Shown here one piece after another: positions 34,047 through 44,771 of a DNA stretch of 64,000 nucleotides. The notes beneath the pieces were generated by a model. That model saw nothing but the letters and a program-made list of their open reading frames with translations, was not told where the DNA came from and searched no databases. This DNA is from Labia minor (Eukaryota; Arthropoda; Insecta; Dermaptera; Spongiphoridae). The stretch lies in the NCBI GenBank assembly GCA_963082975.1, contig OY720348.1, forward strand, positions 66,799,719 through 66,863,718, read 5' to 3'. Position 1 is the stretch's first letter, and each line of letters starts with the position of its first letter. The position numbers and the translations under genes were made by a program.

Positions 34047-35127
34047 CTTATTTTATATTTTAGAAATAAAATATATTGTATATTATGTTGAAATAAAATG
34101 AAAAGGATTAAAATAGCTAATACCAATTTGTTAGGGAATGGAATTAGTCAACTTTCTAAATTGACTTTTAATAAAGTTGGATTAATTAATAACTTTGGAC
34201 CGAAAACCGAGTTTTTTTTTTTTTTTTAATAAATGTAATAAGGAAAGAGTAAGTTGTAGGAATGTTTATGAATCGAAATCGTAATCGAATGTATCCTAAT
34301 AAAGCAAGCGTATCAGGTAAAAAAAAAAAAAAAAAAAAAAAACTCCCGAACGAATAAATTATGTGGGCTAAAGGACAATGCATTTCGGGACACAAATCAG
34401 TATTGAAAGAATCAATACACAATGCGTGCAATTGGGCGAGCGATTAGCATGCGCTGGCGCCCCTGGTGTTCATTAATGACAACTGGGCTGGTTTGTCCTG
34501 GTCACCAGAAATAGCTCCAGCCCAGAAACGCGGTTGCTTTATTTTAGCCAAAAATTTCCATTTTATCTCGAATTCAAACCGTTCCTAATAAACTTGTTCG
34601 TTGCAAATGATCGTTTCTATCGAGCTATTCCCACTGGGATACGTACTATTCACTCCCCCCTCCTCCTCATCGTCCTCCACAACCGATCTCTACATCGTTA
34701 TTACTTAATAGAATAAATAAATAAATAAATAAATATATATATAGCATCAATTCCAAAAAAAAAAAAAAAAAAAAAAATAAAAAAATAAAAAATGAACGTC
34801 TTATTCGGGTTATTTAATGCAAAATCATGAAAAGTCGATTATATAATATCAGAAAAAGAAAGAAAAAAAAAGATATAAATCATTCGAGGCCACATTTATT
34901 AAAAATCAATAGTTTATCTTAAGAAATGCAATTGTAAGAATTTTAGGGGCTAAATGGAAATTTTTTTTTTTTTTTTATTATTATTATTATTATTTTGTCG
35001 TGTATTTTTTGCTTTAAATTTGGTTTATTCGACACATAAGTGGATTATGTAATTTTTAAGTTTTTTTTAATTTTTTTTTTTTGTTACATTAAATAAAATT
35101 TATTGTATACCTAGCTAATAAATATAT
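34047..35127. other. intron; less AT-rich island at about 34340-34720; poly-A and poly-T tracts
   Basis: The island holds sequence with no repeat partner in the window. A plus-strand frame (34534-34716) and a minus-strand frame (34186-34431) have no recognised motif. Poly-A runs lie at 34321-34342 and 34757-34777. A regulatory or non-coding RNA role is possible but unproven. Confidence 0.35.
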
Positions 35128-35510
35128 ATTACCTGGAACACTATCGCTCGACCCTTTAACAAATTTATACAATTTATTATTATAAACTTTTAAAAATTTT
35201 ACAATTTTTTTAAATTATTTATTACAATTAATGGGTTTTCTAAAAATGATACAAATTAATTAAAATAATTTGATTTTCATTTCAAGATTAAAAAGATATT
35301 GAAATTTACTTGATAAAATATTTGATCCTATATTATATATATACATATACATGTTATAATTAGATGTCTTAAGTTTTATATTTTTCAAAGTAGCAATAGC
35401 TTATGAATTACTTTTGATAATAATATACATTCTGAAATATATTGACACCTGTACTTGTCTATATTTTAATTAAGAGAAAGGAGGTAATATTTTTTTTTCT
35501 TTTTATTTAA
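35128..35510 (-). repeat. Family C interspersed repeat
   Basis: It is the inverted copy of 12045-12480 (ACTATCGCTCGACCCTTTAA, then GACACCTGTACTTGTCTATA). Confidence 0.65.
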
Positions 35511-35670
35511 AATAATCAAATATCATTTATATATTATTTATAATTTAATCTAAAAAACATTTTAATCAATATAATATAATTTATTTAATATTATAAGATC
35601 AAATTTATTTAACAATTTATTTAAAATTCCTTCCTTTATTGTTCATATGTATTATATGTTGCTAACTTTT

Positions 35671-36332
35671 TACCGACCGACGATAGTAAGGGAGGTATTG
35701 TTTTCACACCAAATTTCACATGTGGAGATTTTTACATATCTCCACGAATCATGCATTTTCTAAACAGAAAAAAGTATTTTTAGCATGATGTCTGTCCGTC
35801 CGTCTGTCCGTCTGTCCGTCTGTCCGTCCGTCCGTCCGTCCGTCCGTATAGATGTGTACAGCCTGAACGGCTCAACCGATTTTGATGAAATTTGGTATAT
35901 TTACTTAATGCATCAGTGGGATGAATTGATCAACTTTTGGTGCAATTCCGGAAACCGGAAGTGGTAGTATTAGCGATCGACGATAGGAAGGAAAGGGTTA
36001 TTTTCACGCCAAAGGAGATTTTTTTATATATCACCACGAATCATGCACTTTGTATTGGTTTTATCCTCGAGAAAAATCATATTTATTAGTTTTTTCTTGA
36101 TTTAAAATTATATGACGTCATCCAGTCATTCATGACGTCATAGCCTGGTCTTGCATATATATTATAAATAAAATAAAATTAAAAATGTTTATATTTATTA
36201 TTTATATATCCATATCTGTTTTTTATTAATTACATTAATAGATATATTAAAATTATTTGAAATTGTTTCTGTAGCTGGAAATTAATTTATTTCAAATAGT
36301 CGGTCGGTTCGGACCTGGCCACAGGTCACCTT
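35671..36332 (+). mobile_element. Family B element, full length
   Basis: It starts TACCGACCGACGATAGTAAG, has a long TCCG/TCTG repeat (35792-35848), the CTCAACCGATTTTGATGAAA block, paired TGACGTCA motifs (36112-36140), and ends GTCGGTCGGTTCGGACCTGG followed by CCACAGG. Confidence 0.88.
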
Positions 36333-38082
36333 ATTTTTTTTGGTTGGGGAAGGATAAATATATTTCGTAATTTTATTCTAAAATATTATTAAAATAATTT
36401 TTTTTTTCAATTTTATTTCGAAATTAAATAAAAAATTTTAAAATATTTTAAATATAAAAAAATATTAAGACAATATCAATTAAAAAAGAATGGCGGGAAG
36501 CAAATTTCATTATGGATGACGTGATTTAAATTTACTATTTTAAATAAAGCAAATACAAATAAAGTTGATTTTTCTCGAGGCTGAAATCAATACAGATCGA
36601 TTTTTAATTATAAATATTATCTATTTTGTGAATTTCAAAAAAATATTTAGAGTGGTTTTTTATCACAAAAATATACATATATATATATAAGTATATACAA
36701 TTTTTTCTAGTATAATAAGATAAGATAATACACAAATCTTCATTAAATTTTAATTTTATTAAAATAATTTTAACTTTGTGAGAAATACGAATGATGGAGG
36801 TTTAAGCCAAATGAAGGGTATTTATATCAAAATATGTAGCATTAGTATTTCTTTAAATAATAAGGTCGCAATAATTTATTTCGGGTATGCTGCCTCTCAG
36901 TGAATCACATGAAGTTGAACCGAGTGAACATAAATTGAATATGCAGATTCTAATTTATAAATCCCCTAAATACGACCGCTAGTGAATTAATAAAATCGCA
37001 TATACCCCCATATAATTCCGGATTATATTTAGAAAGAAATCTTTGTTTCTTAGATTAACTTTTTTTTTATTTAATGAAATTGTTAAAAGATTTTGTCGAA
37101 AATTTTAAAATTACTTTATATACCAATACATTACTTTCTTAGTGAATTTACTATTTTAATTATTCTTTTCCTATAAATAATTAGTACATGGTTCACCAAG
37201 CCACGGCTCGGTACTTTAAAAAAATGATTCCTTATGAACTATGAATATTTAAGATTAAGATTATTATTTAATATAAATAAACGACAAAATATATGAAACA
37301 ATTTCAAATAATTTAAAAGACCATAAATTAAAAAAAAAATATTCATAAAACATACAGCCCTTAAACGTACGAATCAATGCACTGAAAGACAGAAAAGTAT
37401 GATCTGTGGATATAACATAATATATATTTCGTAATTGGATTACATAATATTATTATAATAAATATTTTTAATATTATTTTATTTATAAAATTTTAAGGAA
37501 GCACTGTCCGGTGTTACCCGACGTCTTTTTTTTTTTATTATTAAAATTTCTATTTTTTAATAAGAAAAAACTAACAAAGATGATTTTTCCTGAGGCTGAT
37601 ACCAATACAAATCGATTTTTCTTTATAAATATTATCTATTATGTGAATTTCAAGAAAATCTTTAGAGAGGTTTAATATCTCAAAAATATACAAATATATA
37701 TATATATACAATTTTGCTAGTATAATAAGATAAAATAAATCATTGAGTGTAACAACCAGAATCAAAATTGTTAGAGTCGCTTTAGAGATTTTAAAAATCT
37801 ATAAACTTGTGTAAACAAATGAGGGTGACGTCAGCGAAGGTTTATATATTTATTAGTATTTCATATACGAAAGGGTTGAGAGTTTAAAATTTATTGGATT
37901 TAATTAGATTTAATTTATTATAATTATAATGATGAATATTATTATTTTCTAATTATTCTCCATACCGGAAAATTTATATTTCCACTTTAATAAATTTATA
38001 CGAGATCACTGCACTAATCGATTTTCCTGGACAACTTTCAAGATGATTTGTATAATTAAATTTTCAATTTTTTTTTTCTTTT
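36333..38082. repeat. AT-rich intron with repeat E (36480-36730, 37490-37745) and repeat F (37195-37480)
   Basis: Repeat E copies share AAATATTATCTATT and a CTAGTATAATAAGATAA block. Repeat F shares GGTTCACCAAGCCACGGCTC with about 26995 (inverted). Stretches 36740-37190 and 37746-38082 show no gene or repeat signature. Confidence 0.5.
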
Positions 38083-38361
38083 TACCGACCAACGATAGGT
38101 GAGAAGGTATTGTTTTCACAGAAAATTTCACATGTGGAGATTTTTACATATCTCCACGATTCATGCATTTTGTTAACAGAAAAAAGGATTTTTAGCATCA
38201 TGTCTTTTCATCTGTCCATTGTGTCTCCGTATAGACGTGTATAGCTTGAACGGCACAACGGATTTTGATAAAATTTGATATATTTACTTAATGCATCAGT
38301 ATGATGAATTGATCAACTTTTGGTGTATGTCCGGAAACCGGAAGTGGTAGTTTACAAATTA

Positions 38362-38832
38362 TCTATATATTTAAAAGACAGTTCTATCACATAATGCTCC
38401 GAAACGATTTATGCGATTTGGGCCATTCTAATGCCATTTGATAGCCCTCGGGCTAATCTATTAATAGCGTGATATTCATTGGAAAACAATAAATACTTTT
38501 TGAGAAAAGTGAAAAAATAATTTTTTTCTTACTTTTTATTATTTTTGACGTCATTTGTGACGTCACATCCAGTGCCTCTTATATCTTATAATATTTTTCA
38601 ATCTTTTGCGTTTCAATTTCGTTGCGTGAGGGCTCTCACACTGGTCCGCTAATATATAATTAATTTACTGATTAAATTAAAATATATTTTAAATAAGAAC
38701 ACAAAAAGAAATGAATGTTTTATGTAATATACTGATTGAAACAAAATGGATGAAAACCTTTTACTACTTTCAACCAAATACTATGTACTACTGGGGGGTA
38801 CAGGGGGCGGATTCGGCGCTCTTCACACCTAG
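38362..38832 (+). mobile_element. Helitron (Hel-2), complete, with altered 3' end
   Basis: It starts TCTATATATTTAAAAGAC, preceded by A (38361), and ends CTAG followed by T (38833). It is 471 bp and non-coding. The body matches 51387-51927 (inverted). The last 21 bases (TTCGGCGCTCTTCACACCTA plus G) are the reverse complement of the corresponding part of the canonical end at 42097-42117. Confidence 0.88.
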
Positions 38833-38993
38833 TTAATTTTATATTCATTGTCGGAAATTTTTCACTTAAAATATAGTAGTAATATTAATTAATTTGAATT
38901 ATTGAGTAATAAAATTATAAATAAAAACCAAGATAATATAATTTAGTCATTTTAATTCAAGTTTTAAAAATATTTTTTTATTTTGATACTTTA

Positions 38994-40179
38994 CGAGGGT
39001 GGGGTGAAAAGATTCCGGCTTGACCAAGAAAAACGATGTTTGTAAATATTTTTTTTGCTTTATTTTTTAAAAATTCAAGATAGCTGAGACCTGTACCATG
39101 TCAGCTGAACGTTTGCGGAATATTTTGCACAACCATTTGAATATGGAAAGCTGTGTGCAAGGTGGGTGCCGCGTTTGCTAACGTTAGACCAAAAACTGCT
39201 TCGAAAAACCATTTCTACCGACAATTTGGCGCTGTAGGCGTAATCCGAACGAATTTTTGCGTCGATTCATAACTGTTGATGAGACTTAAATTAAATTCAT
39301 TTTTTTGAATTACTTAATTAAATTAAATTTATTTTTTTTCAATTAATTAATTAAATTAAATTAAATTTTTGAATTAATTAAATTAAATTAAATTTTTGAA
39401 TTAATTAAATTAAATTAAATTTTTGAATTAATAAAAATAAATTAAATTTTTGAATTAATAAAAATAAATTAAATTTTTGAATTAATTAAATTAAATTAAA
39501 TTTTTGAATTAATTAAATTAAATTAAATTTTTGAATTAATTAAATTAAATTAAATTTTTGAATTAATTAAATTAAATTAAATTTTTGAATTAATTAAATT
39601 AAATTAAATTTTTGAATTAATTAAATTAAATTAAATTTTTGAATTAATTAAATTAAATTAAATTTTTGAATTAATTAAATTAAATTAAATTTTTGAATTA
39701 ATTAAATTAAATTAAATTTTTGAATTAATTAAATTAAATTAAATTTTTGAATTAATTAAATTAAATTAAATTTTTGAATTAATTAAATTAAATTAAATTT
39801 TTGAATTAATTAAATTAAATTAAATTTTTGAATTAATTAAATTAAATTAAATTTTTGAATTAATTAAATTAAATTAAATTTTTGAATTAATGAAAATAAA
39901 TTAAATTTTTGAATTAATTAAATTAAATTAAATTTTTGAATTAATGAAATTAAATTAAATTTTTGAATTAATTAAATTAAATTAAATTTTTGAATTAATT
40001 AAATTAAATTAAATTTTTGAATTAATTAAATTTAATTTAATTTTCTGAATTTATTAATTAATTAAATTAATTAGAACACCGTATGTATGGAGATTATGTT
40101 GAAAAATATAGCAAAAAAAAAAAAAATTTAAAAACATCGTTTTTCTTGGTCAGACCAGAAAATATTCACCCCACCCTCG
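38994..40179 (+). mobile_element. mariner M1-type element whose interior is a minisatellite
   Basis: TA (38992-38993 and 40180-40181) flanks inverted ends beginning CGAGGGTGGGGTGAA. The left part encodes a frameshifted transposase start (MSAERLRNILHN, about 39100) and a middle part (LLTLDQKLLRKTISTDNLAL, RRNPNEFLRRFITVDET, to about 39285). The rest of the gene, including the remaining catalytic residues, is gone and replaced by the tandem repeat at 39330-40045. Confidence 0.9.
39330..40045. repeat. 27-bp minisatellite, about 26 copies
   Basis: The unit is TTTTTGAATTAATTAAATTA followed by AATTAAA. It is nearly invariant over about 715 bp, with a few variants (TAATAAAAATAAATT at about 39430-39470, TAATGAAAATAAATT at about 39888). 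There are no spacers, so it is not a CRISPR array. It starts abruptly after the mariner VDET motif. Confidence 0.95.
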
Positions 40180-40252
40180 TATATATATATAATGTTGTTT
40201 GGAAATTAATTTATTTCAAATCGTCGATCGGTTCTGTGCCTGGCCATAGATC

Positions 40253-41070
40253 ATTTTTTTTTTATTTTGTTATAATAAAAATATTTTACTAAAACTTGTT
40301 AAAGTTAAACAGAAAAACAATTTTCAAATTATCTTGATGTCTTATTTAAATAAACATGATGTGTATTGTGATGGCAGCTGCTCCGGGCATCCAAATTCAG
40401 AAAATGTGGAAAATCATATGATCAAAAGATTTTTTTTTTTTTTTCAAAATTTTTTTTTTACCAACTCTAAGAAATTCAAGTAAAATTATAGAGTTCTTTC
40501 GCTTTTTCTTCTCTTCTCGCGTTTTCTCTCTCCTTCACTCTCTAAACACATCTTATTTGTGAAATTCTAGTTCAAAAAATATCAATTTGATAAGTAAATT
40601 TGCATGTTGAGAGATAAATAATCAAAAGCCTGAGGGGGTAAAAGGCAATAAGCCGCGTTGTGGAAAATGAAATTCCTCGCTTTGTCACGGTTGGCTTCAC
40701 CATCTCATCCCAACAAATTGGATGCAAAAAAATTCACGATTCATCTCGACAACTAATTAAAAACCTTCAAACAAGCATGGTGAGGGTGCTCTATTAAAGT
40801 CACAACATTTCTATTTCAAGATACCAATTGTTTTTAATCATGAAAATTTATAAAAACGATTTCTATAACGACTAGATTGTTCAAGTTCATTGAAATAGGA
40901 ACATAAACTAATCGAACAAGTGGATTTACAATTAATCCGGACTTCATTTCGAGAAACATTATTTTGGATAAAGATTCCGAGTATTTACAATAATTGCAAT
41001 GAAATAATTTTTTACCACACTCACCATTGGCATATTGGTGAGTTTTTATAACGAATGATCAATCGATTAA
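40253..41070. other. intron; non-repetitive, less AT-rich stretch 40360-41040
   Basis: There is a TTCTCTTCTCGCGTTTTCTC pyrimidine-rich block and sequence such as GCCGCGTTGTGGAAAATG with no repeat partner. No exon-like frame was found. Confidence 0.4.
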
Positions 41071-42133
41071 TCTTCTTCTTCTATATATATAAAAAAAGGT
41101 TTTTGTCTGCACATTGCTCAGAATTTAAAAATTTTTGCATATCTTCGCGTTTCATGACCTCTAGAATCCAAAAGTGACTTTAGAATTTTTCACGTCTGTC
41201 TGTCTGTCTGTCCGGAAAATTACTATTTTATAGACTCAGAATTGGCTGAACCGATTTCTTTGAAATTACATCACAATATTCTCATATACCCCTAGAGTAA
41301 CATAGGCTATAAATTTTATTAATATTTAATCAATAACCGCAGAAATTAATTTTTTAAAGTTTATATAATTCTCCGTGTTGTTCATTCAAGAGCCTGGCGT
41401 GGCCCACTGTCCTTAGCGGAATCATTTCAAACAATGAATTATCATAGCGATTCCCAATTAAAGAATTATTATAATATTTCACTTTTTATTTTAAATTCTA
41501 ATATTCAAATATCAATGCATTTAAATCATTTATTCTAAAAGTTCTCATTTTAATTAATTTAATAAAATATTTATTAGATCATATTTTTATCATAAATTAT
41601 TTTTTATTTAATTGAATATTCTTTTCTATAATATATATAATATAATAATATATAAATTTTATCATTGAATAATAAAAAAAAAATATTATTTAGTATTTTA
41701 TGAAGTGAAAATATATAAAAATTAAAATATGATGATATAAAGTTATTTTAAATTTTTGACATTTTTAAATTGGGTATATTTTTTAAATTTATTAAAATGT
41801 TTTTTATTATTATTATCTATATATATAAAAAAAGGTTTTTGTCTGCACATTGCTCAGAATTTAAAATTTTTTGCAGACCTTTCATGATCTTTGGAAGCCA
41901 AAAGTGTGTTTAGAATTTTTTATATTTGTCTGTCTGACCGAAAAATTTTGACGTTAATTATATCACAGTATTCTTACATATCTCTATGAATGTTTTATGT
42001 AATATACTGATTGAAACAAAATGGATGAAAACCTTTTACTACTGTCAAGCAAATACTATGTACCACTCGGGGGTACAGGGGGCGCAGCCCCCGTCTAGGT
42101 GTGAAGAGCGCCGAAGGCGCTCTGAGCAGCTAG
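41071..42133 (+). mobile_element. composite Helitron (Hel-1); short Helitron 41816-42133 forms its 3' part
   Basis: The outer 5' end is TCTTCTTC at 41071 (A before it). The inner 5' end is TC at 41816 (A at 41815). The common 3' end is CTAG at 42130-42133 with T following. Before the end come two GC-rich hairpins: GGGGGC-GCA-GCCCCC and AGAGCGCC-GAA-GGCGCTCT. It is a near-copy of 15215-16257 (inverted). Confidence 0.9.
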
Positions 42134-42295
42134 TTTTAGATAAAAACGACCCCCTTTTTCATTTTTTTATGAATTATTTTAACATTGAACTAAAATAATT
42201 GTTGATAATATAATGATAATAAATAATAAAAGCGTGAATAATATATTATTTTATTTAATATAATTAATATAAATTTTTAAACAATCTGGAGTGTC

Positions 42296-42771
42296 TCCAC
42301 TCGAAAATCTCGCAAATATGAATTAGATTAAATAACATATATTATATTTAAATTAAATTTAATTAATTATAAATTAAAATTAATAAATAAGATTTATTTA
42401 ATAAGCGCGTTTTTTTCTTTTTGTTGATGACATTACATCACGTGCTGACGCGTGATTTGTAGTGTTAAAAATTTAATTCTGGTACTTTCAGTGATTCAAT
42501 CAAGCTGAAATTCTATATATAGCAGTTTTATACAATTTCTAATCACGTGAAAAATTATCAAACATATATATTTATTTTTATAGTCACTTTAGAGGAAAAA
42601 AATCAAAACGTTGTAGGTAATGACCCTCTTCCAGTTGAGCTACATTTCTCAAAAGTTGAAAGAAAACTACGAATTTTGAATAATGTCCTTGTACCAAATT
42701 TCATTATTCTAGCTCTAACCGTTTTTGCGTTATCTTGTCCACATCGCAATACTATCTCTGGTGAGATAGTA
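42296..42771 (-). mobile_element. Family A element, microsatellite lost
   Basis: It runs from CTGGAGTGTCTCCACTCGAA to GGTGAGATAGTAAAAAT. The CA tract and about 80 bp around it are deleted. Confidence 0.8.
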
Positions 42772-42804
42772 AAAATGATAATAAAGTAATAATAACTTAG
42801 TTAA

Positions 42805-43015
42805 AAATGAACTGTGGCCAGACACCTTACCGACCGACTATTTGAAATAAATTAATTTCCAAACAACATTATATTTATATATATATAGTTGTATGTTTAT
42901 ATATATAAAGTATCAAAAAAAATTTAGTTTAATTATTCAATTATAAATTAGTACTATATTTTAAGTGAAAAAATTTCCGACAATGAATATAAAATTAATA
43001 CTTTGTAAACTACCA
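42805..43015 (-). mobile_element. Family B variant, 3' part only
   Basis: It shows AACTGTGGCCAGACACC, CCGACCGACTATTTGAAAT and TTTCCGACAATGAATATAAA, as in 58645-58870. Confidence 0.7.
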
Positions 43016-43019
43016 TTTT

Positions 43020-43912
43020 TTTTCAATATTTTTCAATATGTTTCTAAAAAAAAAGGTAAAATGATTTCACGATGCGCTGAACCATGGCCCACCCCTGTTG
43101 TTATATTATTTTAGAAATGTGCCCGACTATTGAAAAAGAAAATTTGATTATTACAAAAATTAAGGGGGGCGGAAGAATCTTTTTTAAAATTAGCTGGAGT
43201 GTCTCCACTCGACTATCTCGCAATTTGAATTGGATTAAATAACATAATATATTATATTTAAATTAAATTTAATTAATTATAAATTATAAATAATAAATAT
43301 TAAACCAGCGCATGTTTGGCTTTTTATTGATGGCACCATGGCACGTGTTGGCGCGTGAGATTTGCAGTGTTAAAAAATTAATTCTGGTACTTTCAGCAAT
43401 TCAATCAAGCTGAAATTCTATATATAGCAGTTTTATACAATTATTAATCATGTGAAAAATTATCAAACATATATTTTTATTTTTACGGTCACTTTAGAGG
43501 AAAAAAAATCAAAACGTTGTAGGTAATGACCCTCTTCCGGTTGAGCTACATTTCTCAAAAGTTGATAGAAAACTATGAATTTTGAATAATGTCCATGTAC
43601 CAAATTTCATCATTCTAGCTCAAACCGTTTTTGCGTAATCTTGTCTACATACATACACACACACACACATACACACACACATACACACAAACACACACAG
43701 ACATTTTTCTCAACCTTAGTGAAAATGATTCAGGAACCTTCAAAACTTATAAAAACATCAAAATCTCAACATCGAAAATTTTCATGATCGCAATACTATC
43801 TCTGGCGAGAGAAAAAGGGGGGCGTAAGAATTTTTTTTAAAAAAAAGGGGGGCGTAAGAATTTTTTTTTAAAAAAAGGGGGGCGCCGGTATAAAAAGGTT
43901 GGAAACCACTGC
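43020..43912 (-). mobile_element. hAT-type MITE interrupted by a family A copy
   Basis: The left part ends at GGGGGGCGGAAGAATC (about 43180). Family A occupies 43194-43810. The right part resumes with three tandem copies of an AAAAAGGGGGGCGTAAGAAT unit (about 32 bp) and ends AAAGGTTGGAAACCACTG (43912), a hAT terminus. Confidence 0.7.
43194..43810 (-). mobile_element. Family A element, full length, nested in hAT
   Basis: It runs from CTGGAGTGTCTCCACTCGAC to CTATCTCTGGCGAGA, with a CA microsatellite at about 43646-43700. Confidence 0.85.
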
Positions 43913-44771
43913 ATCTCATACAAAAAATATTGTTTATTCCATCAATTCTATATTTGTTTCTAAGATTCATCGTGTGTTTTTATTTTTAACTATTTTGATT
44001 GTTTGAAACAACATTGGAACAAAAAATAAGTTGAAATCTTCTAAAACTTATCGAAAGTATATAATACATAACTTTAATGTGCCACATTAATAAATACTCA
44101 ACTGTTTTTGAAAGGCAGGACGCAAACCTGTTTCTTATCTTAGATCAATTTTTAATAATTTGTTGAACCAATGATAAATAAAATGATTTCCTCATCAATT
44201 TATAATTTTTCTATAAATATTTAATTAAATGTTTTTTTTTATTAAAAGCTCTATATTATATTTTGGAGTTTTTCGTATAAAAGTTAGTCCCCGGGGCAGT
44301 TCGTACCCCAACCCCCACCCCACACTCCCCTCCCCGCTCTCACTCCTTTAACAGGGCTCTGGATAAACATACACACTTTCATAAATGTTATTTCTAATTA
44401 GTAAACTATCATAGGTCTCTGGTGGAATTTTTATATATATATATATGATATTGTATGATGGTTAATTAGAAGGATACGACATTCAAAAATAAATTGAAAT
44501 GAGGTTGTTAGTCAAAAAATGCCCCCCCCCCCCAAAATAGGAGATAACAAAAGATTAAAAAGGTTTCCTTTGTTATTGGCCTTGCCATTCTCTGTTTATA
44601 TATCTAAAGCCATATTATGAATCCGCAAGAATGTTCTTCTGAGAATATTCAACCTTTTGTTGATACCTTTCACGTATACTTACAATTCGCCGCGATATTA
44701 GCTAACAGACTAATTCAATAGTTCCCAAGTTGACTGTATGTTTCCAGTTTATTTTTTTTATAAAAAAAAAT
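43913..44771. other. intron without recognised genes; C-rich tract 44290-44342
   Basis: The C-rich tract (CCCCAACCCCCACCCCACAC) and a poly-C run at 44523-44533 are the only compositional features. Confidence 0.4.

Larger units (their letters stand above)
38083..40252 (+). mobile_element. Family B variant carrying a nested Helitron and a nested mariner
   Basis: Outer family B sequence is split into 38083-38361, 38833-38993 and 40180-40252. The uninterrupted relative at 58645-59113 (inverted) shows the empty sites: ATTAATTTTATATTC where the Helitron sits and ACTTTATATATATAATG where the mariner sits. Confidence 0.9.

Noticed and set aside
39330-40045. Regular repeat array that could be mistaken for a CRISPR
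   Set aside because: The units are contiguous with no spacers, in a eukaryotic genome and inside a mariner.
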